Shown: positions 49,346-60,734, counted from the stretch's first letter. The stretch is 64,000 nt of DNA from Leptodactylus fallax (GCA_947044405.1 CAMRHE010000331.1:1116001-1180000), one strand, 5' to 3'. Numbers and translations are program-made. The notes: generated by a model not told the origin, from the letters alone.

Positions 49346-49707
49346 CCTTGATGGTTCAGATAGGGAACCTGAATGGAGAGAAGATGAGACAATGTAATAA
49401 ATACAGAATATTCCAGGTAAATATCAGACATTTCCTGGATAATAAGAGGAGACATGTCAGGAGATATTACTCTGTAGACGATATATTAGTTGAATACATT
49501 TTCTAGACTCCAGAGTTCAGGAACTCTGTCGAGGTCAAAACTGATGTCCTGTATTGGTTTTCTACTCTAGTTCACCATATTTTGGACACTAGTCTGAAGG
49601 GTTCGGTGGGAAACATGGCCACATCCTAGACTAGTCTTATTATACCCTGGTGATGTGAATATCTTTTACTTCTTACACACAGAACAGTCGGCATTTTAGT
49701 TCCTTCC

Positions 49708-50216
49708 TTTCCTCCTACCTTTCCTTGTTTTCTTCTTCCAGCTGATTCAGAGATAATTCATTTCTTCATTTATGTAAATGAGCACCACGGAGCACCCGGG
49801 GCGTTCCTCCTCTTCTGCAAGCACCCACCTAGTCATCGCTTCTCACCGCCCCTTCGTCCGTTGCGGGGACTCCCCTCTTGGTCTTCTCTGTATCTTGCAC
49901 GCGCAATCGGCTCAGCCACACTACGCCACCGGAAAATGGCGGCCAGTCATGCGCAGTCAGCTCTGCCCGAAACTCGAAGTGGCAGAGCCAATTGCGCATG
50001 TGCACAGCGCTGCGTACGAAGACTTAGTAGAAAGAAGATACAGAAAAGACCAAGAGGGGAGTCACCGCGACGGACGAAGGGGCGGTGAGAAGCGATGACT
50101 AGGTGGGTGCTTGCAGAAAAGGAGGAACGCCCCGGGTGCTCCGTGGTGCTCATTTACATAAATGAAGAAATGAATTATCTCTGAATCAGCTGGGAGAAGA
50201 AAACAAGGAAAGGTAG
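49708..50216. repeat. Large foldback in gene C intron 1
   Basis: The arms, about 49,708-49,905 and 50,010-50,216, are inverted copies at over 90% identity (for example AGCACCACGGAGCACCCGGG and its inverse). The GC-rich core contains CpGs and GCGCATG motifs. It lies about 260 bp from gene C's first exon. Probably a MITE. Confidence 0.85.
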
Positions 50217-50479
50217 GAGTAGAATGGCTTTTTTAAAGGCCATTCCAACGTGCCATTAGCTTAAAAGTGGTTTTGCGAATGATAGACTCCCTTTAAGACC
50301 TCAAATGGCTCTGTGACAAGGAAAATAAAAAAGTTACGGGGTTTGGAAGGCGGGGAGTCAAAAACGAACATCGAGAAATGACTACGGCAGGAAGGGGTTA
50401 ATAAATAAGCTGAGAGCAGGAGGTCGTCCTGACAACTGTATAATGTACAGAGCAGAAGACACCCCGGGGTCACACATAC

Positions 50480-50690
50480 CTCCTCCTGTACAGCAGCCCA
50501 GGGGGGATCTGTGGCTGCAGGACCTGTGATGATATCACAGGTGGGAGGAGTCAAGGAGTCACATGATCAGGGCTGTTGATATTGAGTCATCTAATGGGCT
50601 AAAGGACCTTTGATGATGTCACACTCATGTGATCAGTTACATGTGAGGGTGGAATCAAGCAGTCACATGATCAGCAAGTCAGATAGTGAT
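50480..50690 (-). promoter_or_regulatory. First exon and promoter of gene C
   Basis: The donor is at 50,480 (exon ...CAGGAGGAG, then GTATGTGTG). CCTGTGATGATATCACAGG lies at 50,523-50,541 and CACATGATCAG at 50,560-50,570. A second set (TGATGATGTCACACTCATGTG) lies at about 50,611-50,632, with CACATGATCAG near 50,665. The duplicated box pair mirrors gene 0 at 515-690. Confidence 0.68.
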
Positions 50691-50699
50691 GAGACTTTG

Positions 50700-51100
50700 G
50701 TCTCTTTTCAGTGATCTGGATCTTTCGGCTCCCAATACAGTCACAGCAACCGTATGGTTAAAAAGGGCGGGGCTCACAGTTTATGGGCGGGGCTAGCTGT
50801 CAGTAGACCCAAAAGGCAGTAAAAAGAGTTGTCAGCCGGAGCCAATTCCTAACACTTGGAAGAGCCGACACATTTTTGAACCTACCGACTTTCAAAGGAC
50901 AGAATGTGCGGTGCGCTACTCACACTACGCCAAATGTAGCTCCACCCACTCCTACGTTGACTCCGCCTATTCTCATCCATTTTTCTTTGTGCCCCCACAC
51001 AGTATATTCTCTTACAGTCACCCTAATATTATATGCCCCCACATTATAATGTTCCCCTCCAATTGCCCCACAGTATTAAGTCCTCTCCTGGTGCTCCAGT
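50700..51100. other. No gene seen
   Basis: Spacer between the gene C promoter and the minisatellites; nothing recognisable. Confidence 0.4.
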
Positions 51101-51104
51101 TTAA

Positions 51105-51262
51105 ACTGGGGGCAACTAGAGGGGGACATTAAACTATGGGGCAACTAGAGGGGGACATTAAACTATGGGGCAACTAGAGGGGGACATTAAACTCTGGGAG
51201 TAATTGGAGGGGGACGATATATTGAAGGCAGCTGGAGGGGGACATAAAACTGGGGGCAACTA
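51105..51262 (+). repeat. ~30-bp minisatellite, forward block
   Basis: About 5 copies of GGGGCAACTAGAGGGGGACA followed by TTAAACTAT. Confidence 0.85.
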
Positions 51263-51267
51263 CAGGC

Positions 51268-51782
51268 AGACGTGTCCCCCTCCAGCTAATCCCACGGCTT
51301 AATGTCATCCTCCAGTTGCCCCCAGTTTAATATCCCCGTCCAGCGACCCCCACTGCTTAATGTCACCCTCCATCTGCCCCTCCATTTTAATGTCCCTCTT
51401 AATTTCCCCCTCATTTTAATGCCCCCTCCATCTGTTCCCAGTTTCATGTCCCCCCTCCATCTGCCACCAGTTTCATGTCCCCACCTCCATCTGTCCCCAG
51501 TTTCATGTCTCCCCCTTCATCTGCCACCAGTTTAATGCCCCCCTTCATCTGTCCCCAGTTTCATGTCTCCCCCTTCATCTGCCACCAGTTTCATGTCTCC
51601 CCCTTCATCTGCCACCAGTTTAATGCCCCACCTTCATTTGTCCCCAGTTTCATGTCTCCTCCTTCACCTGCCACCAGTTTCATGTCCCCCCCAATCTGCC
51701 CCATTTTCATGTCCCCCCTCCATCTGCCACCAGTTTAATGCCCCCCTTCATCTGCCCCCAGTTTCATGTTACCCCTTCCCCC
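51268..51782 (-). repeat. ~30-bp minisatellite, inverted block
   Basis: The same unit on the opposite strand (CCCCCTCCAGTTGCCCCCAG then TTTAATGT), about 17 diverging copies. The switch of orientation occurs near 51,265. 51,783-52,145 is unassigned. Confidence 0.82.
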
Positions 51783-52145
51783 TTCATATGCCATCAGTGA
51801 TACTCCCCTCTCCTCGCTCCCCTGCTGTCTCTTATCCCGGAGTATTCAGGGAGCTGCAGGCGCGATGTGAGTGATGTCATCACATCATATCTACAGCTCC
51901 CGGGGCCGGAGCATGCAGGGAGCCGAATGATGAGGCAGGAGCTGTATTCAATTGATCTGCATCCGGAGTTGAAACTGGGACATACCTCCCACTAAGCAGG
52001 ATAGTAGGACAGGACCCGGAATGCTTATTTCGGAACGGTTGGGAGCTCTGCCTGAACAACTCCCATCATACATACTTGCTCTGCTATTTTTGAATCTCTC
52101 ATAGAAGTAAATAGAGCAAGATAGGAGTGCTGAAGGTTGCTGAGC

Positions 52146-52215
52146 CCTGATGTAGCAGAGCTGTGTATGTGTGATGTGTATGTAGCAGTGTGTGATGTGC
52201 TTGTACAGGGCTGTG
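52146..52215. repeat. Short copy of the GTAGCAGAGCTGTG repeat
   Basis: 'gttgctgagccctgatgtag cagagctgtg' and two or three further partial units: the unexpanded counterpart, in the C unit, of the 30-bp and 28-bp arrays of units A and B. Confidence 0.75.
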
Positions 52216-52239
52216 TATGTGCTTTAGTAGTGCCCTGCT

Positions 52240-52470
52240 GTTGTCCTCCAGGTTATATGTAACCACTAGGGGCATCCTACTGTTATCCTAGAGGCTGTAT
52301 GTAACCACAAGGGGCACCCTACTGTTGTCATCTAGGTTTTATATAACCACTAGGGGCATCCTGCTGTTATCCTCCAGGTTGTATGTAACCACTAGGGGCG
52401 CCCTGCTGTTATCCTCCAGGTTGTATGTAACCACTAGGGGCGCCCTGCTGTTATCCTCCAGGTTATATTC
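52240..52470. repeat. 42-bp tandem repeat, 5-6 copies
   Basis: Unit GTTGTATGTAACCACTAGGG plus GCGCCCTGCTGTTATCCTCCAG; exact 42-base step at 52,381 and 52,423. Confidence 0.9.
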
Positions 52471-52926
52471 CCCTCGGGAATTTTGTGGGTGACTCCCTAC
52501 TCATTTCAGGAAGCATGGGGGTGAGGTGTGGGTGGAGTGCAACGCCCATTTATGGTTTTTAACCCCATGGGTTAGTTGCAATGGCAGTACTGGAGGGGTT
52601 GTCACCCCCACCCCGATGCTCCGCCCTTGCCCTCCTGGTGAGTAACCTCCATGCCCTTGAATTGCTCTTTTTTCGGGTGGGGGCACTCTCCATTAGGTTA
52701 CAGGAGATGCCTAACTCGGTTGCGATAACTGCTTCTTATTACGTGTTTCACTTATATTCCCTACACATTTTCCATTCACCAAATCTGGCCCTCTTTGCAA
52801 AAAGTTTGGACACCCCTGACGTAGGCAAATGTTTATTTATTATAATGTTCTAATGGGCCATTATTTTAATAAGGATAGATTTTATTGTTTTTATGTGTAG
52901 TAAATTGTTCATGATAGGAGTGTGAC

Positions 52927-53091
52927 CAGGGGTGTAGAAATAGGGAGTGCAGAGGTAGCAATCATTACTGAGGGGGCCCAAAAGTCTCTCTTAAATATAG
53001 GAAGAAACCAGTAATATAGGTAGTACATTGTAAGTAGAGACCCCATAACAAGTATTGCATTGGGGCTCTGGAGCTACAAGTTACGCCTCTG
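52927..53091. mobile_element. Small hAT-type MITE, 165 bp
   Basis: The ends are CAGGGGTGTAGAAATAG and inverted CTACAAGTTACGCCTCTG. The 8-bp flanks AGTGTGAC (52,919-52,926) and TGTGTGAC (53,092-53,099) match 7 of 8. It has the same end family as the 4.3-kb element at 53,921. Confidence 0.72.
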
Positions 53092-53314
53092 TGTGTGACC
53101 ATTGGAGGAAAACCCAAGAGCTAACCGGATGTACCTCAGTTTCGGGTACGACCCCTTCATGTTTATGTGACCTCATATAGTTATGATTGAAGTCCGCTTT
53201 GTCTGAAATACGTCAACCAGACACCTCATGAGGAATGCAGCCTGGATGAATCTGCTGCGATGCCGCCTGTATATACTGGTTTATGGATGATGAAATAAAA
53301 CCTGGATGTTTTAA

Positions 53315-53560
53315 TTATAAACAATAACTAGAACCTTCCTTTTTTACATAGGTAGGTTTCTCTCTTCCTGACACATCCACCATCACCAGTAACTCCCCCA
53401 TTATTCGAGGTCCCGTAGATGATTGTTGGTGTGTTCCTGGTAGGGCCATGTGTAACCTGAGTTGCTGGGTGTGCTGAGGTCTTCTGTTTCCTTGATCACA
53501 TCCCAGTAGGTAAAAACCAGCAAAACATCTGCAGCAGAAAGTGTCTGAAGCCCTTTGAGG
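53315..53560. repeat. Second copy of the repeat at 15,000-15,400
   Basis: See 15,000. No gene; 53,560-53,910 is otherwise unassigned. Confidence 0.5.
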
Positions 53561-54299
53561 AGGCCACCAAATTTGTCAGCAGGGACAACTGTAGCATCAG
53601 TGATGTCATCCCTTGCTGGATTTTACTTGCTTCCTCCCAACCCAGTCTGTATACAGCTACAGCAGATAAGTGATTTAATTTTTATTTTTTTTTATTGATA
53701 TGGGTATTCTGTAAAGTATGGAAGGACCAGCAACAGTGAAAGAAGGTGAGCGTAACTCCTGGCTACACCAGCCTTATGTAAAGCCTAGACCCCCTTCTAT
53801 ACTTACATAGGACTGCTGCAGCTTGCACCTCTTCATTTTTCCACAGTACTGCTGCATCCCCTTCATTCCATACACCTGTAAGTGATAAAGAGATAAAGAT
53901 GGTGCAGAAGTCCTATATAGCAGTGGCGTAGCTAGCAGGGGGAGTGGGGGGCAGGCCCACTGAATCTGTGGGGCCCACCACGGGACCGCCATTAATACTT
54001 TCTTTACCATTTACTAGATCGGTGTCTGTAGTTAAAATGCATCCTGCAGCTTAACTGTCTTGTAAACCGCAAGCCACTTCAGGCCTGCGGTTTATAAGAC
54101 ACCAAGACCACAGATGGCGAAAGTCTGCTTCTCAGCACAGGCGAGTACGATTACGTCACAGTATCGCGCCTCCTACGCTGAGAGGCAGACGTCCTGTGGG
54201 TGGACAAGGAGGAGGCGGAAGCTCTGTTCATGAAAGGATCACAGGTAGGTGAGTATAAGTTTCTTGTTTAGTTTTGTTTTTAGCGCAGTTGTAATTTAA

Positions 54300-54560
54300 T
54301 AGTACAAGGGGGTGGTTAGGAGGGGAAATTATAACTATAAGGGAGGGGGCATTATGAATATAAGGGGGGTCATTTATATAAGGGTTATTAGGGGCTATTA
54401 TGAATACTTCAGGGGAGGTTATTTATATAGGGTCATTAGGGGACATCATTTATATTAGGGGGCATTATGAACATAAGGGGGTGATCATTGATATAAGGGT
54501 TCATTAGGGGCGCAGTAATTATGTCAGGGGGAATCAGGGGCATAATGTAAGGGGGCAATT
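54300..54560. repeat. Degenerate 'ggggcattatgaatataagg' repeat
   Basis: Loose repeats of about 30-40 bp with GGGG-CATTAT and TCATTTATATAAGGG themes. Confidence 0.6.
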
Positions 54561-54596
54561 AATTTAATTAAGGTGGCACTTGGTATTTATTAAGAC

Positions 54597-54899
54597 TAAG
54601 GCCCCATGTAGCTGGCGGCAGCAAAAAAGCGCTTCAGGGAAAACCGTTGCAATAATGCATTGCGGTTTTTCCTGCAGTGCTTTCACAGGAGGTCCACAGA
54701 GGTTTCTCTGCGGACTTTCTGCTTCCATTATACCTATAGGGAACCACCAGTGTTTCCATAGGTATAATTGACATGCTGCAGGTATTTTTCCGCAATGTGT
54801 GGATGGGATTTGCAAGAATCTCATCCACTTTGCAGGAACTGTAAAACGCAGTGTTTTTTTTTTCCGTGGCTTTTCCACCTCATGGGACCTCGGCCTTAA
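54597..54899. mobile_element. MITE with TAAGGCC ends
   Basis: The left end TAAGGCCCCATGTAGC pairs with the right end ...GGGACCTCGGCCTTA. The interior has several GC-rich palindromic stretches (for example TGCATTGCGGTTTTTCC). No ORF. 54,900-55,595 is unassigned. Confidence 0.6.
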
Positions 54900-55597
54900 G
54901 GAGTTCTCCAGCTCATTTTTATTGATGATCAATCCACAGAGTAGATCATCTATAAGAGATAATCGAAGCCCCTCTATGAAGGGGCGATGGCGCCTGTTTA
55001 TATCACACGCTGTCTGTTTATAGTGACCGTGTGATGTCATTACAGCCTTGTCACATAGACGTGTATAGGATGAGGCTGTAGTTACATTACATGGCCGCTA
55101 TGAGATGAATGACACTATGTAAACAGAGAAGGGGTCACGACGCTCACACAGGTCCCACGGTTCATTCAAACAGCTGATCTTGGGGGTCCCGTGTATTGGA
55201 ACCCAACTAATTTTACCTTTTCATTAGGAAACACCTGGGACATTATTAATAAGGGGAACTATTTACAGGGGGTGCACAGGGAAGTTATTAATTTTAAAGA
55301 TGCACTTGGGGGTATTATTCATGGGGGGGTTATATTACATATTTTACAATTGGGGTAGCAGCAGGATGGGGGCTTTGTGTAGGTGAGGATAATGTGGGTC
55401 GGGTGCCTGGAAAAGTGAGGAGCCAAAGATGTCTGTGCTGCAAACTTTACAGAGATTGAAAGAAGTGGTCATGGCGGCCCAGATGAAAGAGACGGGAAAT
55501 GTGAAGGATTAGTCAGAGCCGTCATCGGTAAATCACTAGATGTTACTGCCATATATTCACCTAATTGGTCTGCAGAGCCCTGTGTAGAGCTAATATA

Positions 55598-56625
55598 TAC
55601 CACTACGAGGGACGTTCATTAAAGATTTCCCCTGACCCACTTCTATTTATCACAGGACGCTGAAACTGCACATGTGTAATGATATAAGTCTCTATAGGTT
55701 ACGTTCCAATTTGCAACTCAGAACTGATAACGGTCTTGATTTTACAGGTGCTGAAGTGGTGTGAGGTTTGATAATGGACCCAGTGGAATACAGAGCAGTC
55801 ATCAAGTTCCTTTACTTGAAAGGCCACACACCAAAGGAGACGTTCGATGAGATGAAAGAGGTTTATGGTGATGATTCCCCATCATATGATGTAGTCAAGA
55901 ACTGGCATTGTTAATTCAAATCTGGTTGCACTTCGGTGGAAACAACTCCAATTCCAGGGCGACCCCACTCTGCTATTGATTAACACACCATTCAGGAAGT
56001 GGAGGTCGCCATTTTGGAAAATAGCTGCGTAACCATTCACCACCTAGCCCAAAATGTCAAGAATAGTGTGGGGGTCTGTGAAAAAAAAATCATCCAAGAC
56101 CATCTTCACATGCATAAGGTATCCACTCGCTGGGTTCCCTGGCTGCTCACACCTTTCCAGAAGCAGGAACGAGTTGAATGCTCTCAGGCTCTATTGACGA
56201 TGTGCCATGGAAACTAGGAGGATTTTTTTCAACAGACTGATCACACAGGATGAAAGTTGGGTCCATCACTATGATCCTGAGACTAAAGTCCAGTCAATGC
56301 AATGGAAGCATCATGACTCACCACCTCCAAAGAAGGCACGTGCCCAACCCTCGGCAGGCAGGGTCCAGCACGGAGTAGTATTGATGGATTTCCTAGCAAA
56401 GGGTACCATGATCAATGGGGCATACTATGCTTCATTGCTGCAGAAATTGCGGGAGGCCATTAAAACCAAGAGACGTGGCATGCAAGACAATGCACCAGTT
56501 CACAACTCACATGTTGCCCAAATGGATGCATGCTCCTGTGGCTTTAAAATTGTACCGCATCCCCCTTATTCACCCGACCTCGCACCATCGGACTCCCACC
56601 TCTTCCCAACAATGAAGTTTTTTAT
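55598..56625 (+). pseudogene. Mariner transposase relic
   Basis: It starts with an ACGAGGGACGTTCATTAA end-like sequence. The transposase begins MDPVEYRAVIKFLYLKG at about 55,773 and is broken by stops near 55,913 and 55,981. The second part at 56,207-56,625 has TQDESWVHHYDPETK, MQDNAPVH and YSPDLAPSDSHLFP, the DD34D signature of mariners. Two short stretches are missing, before HGVVLMDF and before MQDNAPVH. The C-terminus is lost at 56,625, where a LINE tail begins. Confidence 0.88.
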
Positions 56626-56629
56626 TTAT

Positions 56630-57165
56630 TTATTTTTTTTTTTTAACATTAAGAATTTTATTGAAATTTCCATATAATGCCATAAAACAGGCCAAATAAG
56701 ATATAAACAATAAAATAATTACAAGGGAAGGTCAGGAGGGAGGTGGGAAGGGTAGGGAGAACAAGAAATGACGATTAGGGAGCAGAGAAGGAACACGGTA
56801 GGGGAGGGAGACAAAAGCTCTGTCGCAGCAGAGTCAAATACTAACAAAACCTTGATAAACAAAAACCTTGATAAACATACCTAATAACATGGTAGAAGGG
56901 AGGAGAGGAAGATAACATAAGGGGGTGAAGGAAAAATTAAGAGGACATAGAGGGGAAGGCAGTGGAGTAGTAGAAATGGTTCCACAGGAGCCACGTTTGC
57001 TGATGGGCTCTATCGTCATGTTTCAGTTCAGAGATCAGATTCTCAATGCCGCATATGCTTAGGATCTCTTTAAGCCAAGACAACAGGGAGGGGGTGTGAA
57101 AGATCCTCAGTGCTCCAACACCGCTTTGGCTCACATCTGGGTCTTCTTTCATAAAAAACCACACT
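56630..57165 (-). mobile_element. 5'-truncated LINE tail (L1-like)
   Basis: Reading the minus strand, the end of an ORF (SLLSWLKEILSICGIENLIS ... WNHF) looks like the C-terminus of an L1/Tx1-type ORF2. A purine/pyrimidine-biased 3' UTR follows, then a poly(A) seen as T11 at 56,634-56,644. It lies directly against the truncated mariner. Family assignment is tentative. Confidence 0.6.
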
Positions 57166-57169
57166 CACC

Positions 57170-58110
57170 GCCAGTGAGTGCCGGGTCCACAAGATAAATA
57201 CAAGATAAGCTTTCTAAATTTTATATATTTATTAACCCCTAAATGGGTCGGTATTAACATCTAACACATGCAGTTCAGAACAGATATGCAGATATATGCA
57301 AGCATTAACAGTTACTAGTTACGAGATACAGTGCAAAAAAATAAAAGGGAATAAAATTGAAATAATTACTTTACCACGCATCTCCTTGATGTGGCTCTAT
57401 AATCCAACACTCACACATGCTCTGTCATGTGTGAATACCCAGTGGAGGCTTCTTGGCATGTGGCATTAACTCCTAGCATGTGGCATTAACTCCTAGCATG
57501 TGGCATTACAGTATATTCCAGCCTGCATGCTCTCATCACAGTCTCTCAGAAAATTCTTGTAGTCTCAGCATAGTCTCTCAGTAATAGTCTCTTGTAGTCT
57601 GATCATAATAAGTAGCAGCATTCCAACCTGCATGCTCATCACAGCAGCCTCCCCTCATGGTCTGTCTGTAACAACTCTGTAGTCTGTGATGGTCTCAGCC
57701 CAATCTCCTCCCATTGCCTCTTACCTCATCTTTAATACCCTTTATGCCACCTCCCAGAATGAGGTCATCGGTGGCAGCAAGTCTGATTGAATAATGCACT
57801 CAAGTCCAGATCCTTTGTAAAGAGCTGGGACCAAGTGAAATGATACAATGTTATCAGCCATATCTGATCAACCAGTGCAGACTGATCAATGCATGTTTCT
57901 TGGATCACTCAGGGCTGTGTATGAATACAATGGAGCCCTGCTGGGATGGATACAAAGCCCTATTGTTCCAGCCTGGCCACTATTGCCAATATACACCTGG
58001 GATTATAGCTGTGCACCTTATGAGTAAATGGAACTAGAGAGAAATACGCTACCCAGAGACCAAAATACAGCTCTGAATTATAGCCATATTTAAGCAGAAT
58101 CATCATAGGG
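57170..58110. other. Unassigned, inside the hAT composite
   Basis: It contains three 24-bp copies of GCATGTGGCATTAACTCCTA at 57,458-57,508. No gene recognised. Confidence 0.45.
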
Positions 58111-58113
58111 GGT

Positions 58114-58190
58114 CGATATTATCACTATATGGTGACCATATACGAGAGGGAACGCCCCTCGTATATGGTCACCATACAGTAATAATATCG
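58114..58190. repeat. Near-perfect 33-bp hairpin
   Basis: The arms 58,114-58,146 and 58,158-58,190 are inverted with 2 mismatches around an 11-base loop (AGGGAACGCCC part). Confidence 0.9.
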
Positions 58191-58474
58191 GAACCTAAAT
58201 TGGGCGCCCAGTTGGACATGTTCTCCCCCCCATGCTGAACCTCTAGCTACGCCTCTGCTATATAGGATATGGCGGGGTGTGGTGCATCATAGGAATGCAT
58301 GTAATTTTTCCACATTTTTTTTTTTTTTTTAAACCAATAATGCATGCTTTTAATAGCATCCAGTGAACATATGAACGCAGCATTAGGCCAGCTTCACAAG
58401 CCTGTAATTCTGATGTACTGACGTTTTGTATTACAGCTGTAAACACGGGACCTTTAGAATAGGCTTGTTACCAC

Positions 58475-58872
58475 TAGAGATGAGCGAATCGATTCTGCTG
58501 AAGTGGAATTTGATTTGAATTTCAGGAAAGCTTCGATTCTCCACCATAACGGATTTCCTGATGCTTCGCGGTAATGAATATTTAGTAAGGACCTCTGTGA
58601 CATCAGACGGTCACATGATGTTCTCTAGTGATGTGATTGGGTAGGCGTGTCTTTGCTTCTTAGCAGATCCTTCCACATGAATAAAACTTGTCCGTGCTGG
58701 AGAGAGAGAGAGAGAAACATGACCATGGCATCCAAGGGCTTCCACCATTTTGCTGCCTACCCCGGCTCTCTGAAGGCCGGAAATAGCTGTTTATTCGCCA
58801 CGAAGTAATTCGGATCGATGGAAATTTTTTTGGAACTTCGAATCGAACTTTTGAGAAATTCGCTCATCTCTA
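58475..58872. mobile_element. hAT MITE, 398 bp
   Basis: The ends are TAGAGATGAGCGAAT and its exact inverse (15 of 15). The 8-bp duplication GTTACCAC lies at 58,467-58,474 and 58,873-58,880. No ORF. Confidence 0.93.
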
Positions 58873-58880
58873 GTTACCAC

Positions 58881-59460
58881 CTAAGTCAGGCACACGGAGG
58901 CGTAGGTACCAGTTCAAATGTCCAGTTTTTATTGGAAACAGTTTACATAGTACAACTTGAAACAGTTTTCTTCAGCAGAAACGAACAAAACAGGTAATAT
59001 AAACCGTCCTTAATTTCAGGGGCACAAAAACAATTCAAAGGGGCTCCTCACCATTGCAGTTGGTTCGGTTAGGTTTTGTCCTCCACACAGTGCAGTGTGT
59101 CTAGCAGCTGAATCGGCTGTTTCCAAAGACAGCCACACCACACTGTTCTCTGGCAGTTTTACCTCCTTAATGGCTGTACACACCTGGGGCACCAAGTTCA
59201 CACTAGCAACACCAGGACTGGAGTATAGGAGTGGACTTGCAGCAAATCCCAAATCCCAGATCCACACTCCAGCCACTACCTCACTGACATTATCCACCTC
59301 AGTGGCAGATACCGGCCATCCACAATTTTACCCTCTGCCTGTTTACACAGCCTAAAGTCCCATTATATAATTTACATTTAGGGGGGCCATCCAATTATTG
59401 CACGCCACACCGAACACCTCATCTTTGATTTTATTTTTTAATTTGGCACGCTGTACAAAA
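58881..59460. other. No gene assigned
   Basis: Possibly a retroelement remnant; the 93-codon minus and 86-codon plus frames near 59,016-59,355 have no recognisable domain. Confidence 0.35.
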
Positions 59461-59464
59461 AAGG

Positions 59465-59500
59465 TTTATAGATATAAAGTCCTGACAGTGTCATACACTA
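59465..59500 (-). repeat. Isolated 48-bp satellite unit
   Basis: Inverse of the 16.8-kb array unit (CCTGACAGTGTCATACACTA), immediately before an L2-like LINE tail. Confidence 0.8.
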
Positions 59501-60715
59501 TAGTAATACCTTTATTTATATAGCGCCAACATATTCCGTAGCACTTTACAAATCAGAGGACACATGGACAATATGAGACATTACAATATGACAAAGAAAT
59601 AAACATATCAAACAATAGGAGGGCCCTGCTCGCAAGAGCTTACATTCTATGAGGAGATAGGAGGGGACACAAGAGGTCAGAGGGCTTGTTTGCTACCATG
59701 GTCCAGCCATCTTTTAGTAGAAAAGGTTGTGTAACTGAAGCTGTCTGAGCCGTCACCAGCCGGTATCTGTGAATAAACAGATAATAAGTGCAAGGAGTGC
59801 AGGGTAACTTCTAGATGGAGAGGACAGGATCTGAGGAACAGAGGGGGAAGGATAAAAGGTGTTATTGTTCTCCACCTCCGCACACTACACTGTGATCAAG
59901 ACACGTGATAAGCCTGACCATACAGATGTGATTTTAGGGCAGTTTTGAAGCTGCTGTAGTTGGGGATTAATCGGATTGTCCGGGGGTAAAGCATTCCAGA
60001 GCACCGGTGCAGCCCGAGAAAAGTCTTGGAGACGGGAGTGGGATAATCAGATAACAAGGAATGCAAGTCTAAGCTCATTGGCAGAACGGAGAGGACGGTT
60101 AGGGCAGTAGACAGTGACAAGAGAGGAGATAAAGGGGGGCGCAGCGCTATGGATGGATTTGTGGGTGAGTGTGATAATTTTATATTGTATTCTGTGATGG
60201 ATGGGCAACCAATACAGTGACTGACACAAGGTAAATGCATCTGTGTATCGGTTTGACAGAAAGAGGAGTCTGGCGGCCGCATTCATGACAGATTGTAGTG
60301 GGGAGAGTTTAGTAAGAGGAAGAACAATTAGTAGAGAATTGCAATAGTGAAGACGAGAGAGAATCAGAGCGACAATGAGGATTTATGATATTTCCACGGT
60401 GAGAAAAGGGCGAATTCTAGAGATGTTTTTAAGGTGCAGGTGGCAAGAGCGTGCAAGTGTCTGAATATATGGGGTAAAGGTGAGATCTGAATCATATACA
60501 ACCCCCAGACAGCGGGCATGCCGCCTCGGGGGTAATAGTAAGGCCACAGACAGAAATGGAGATATCAGGGTTAGGTCGGTTAGTAGATGGAGGGAACACA
60601 AGAAGTTCAGTTTTTGAAAGATTCAATTTCAGATAAAGAGAAGACATGATGTTAGAAACAGCAGAGAGACAGTCACTGGTGTTCTGTAGTAGTGCAGGGG
60701 TGATGTCACAGGATG
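59500..60715 (-). pseudogene. L2-like LINE, 5'-truncated and decayed
   Basis: Minus-strand translation gives parts of a reverse transcriptase C-terminus: LGVVYDSDLTFTPYI and NISRIRPFLT at about 60,400-60,500, then AARLLFLSNRYTD, YWLPIHHRIQYKI and RPLRSANELRL at 60,050-60,290, then a GMLYPRTIR segment near 59,960. Frames shift between them. The 3' end has GGCGCTATATAAATAAAGGT, a tail typical of these LINEs in frogs. No endonuclease domain is present. Confidence 0.8.
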
Positions 60716-60734
60716 AGGTATATAATTGGGTATC

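Larger units (their letters stand above)
53921..58257. mobile_element. hAT-type composite element, 4.3 kb, with nested insertions
   Basis: Terminal repeats CAGTGGCGTAGCTAG (53,921-53,935) and CTAGCTACGCCTCTG (58,243-58,257) match at 14 of 15 positions when inverted. Perfect 8-bp duplications CTATATAG flank it (53,913-53,920 and 58,258-58,265), the hAT hallmark. No hAT transposase was found; the interior contains a MITE, degenerate repeats, a mariner relic, a LINE tail and a hairpin, so it is non-autonomous. Confidence 0.85.

Noticed and set aside
58114..58190. Rho-independent terminator
   Set aside because: Eukaryotic context, and no T-run follows the hairpin.
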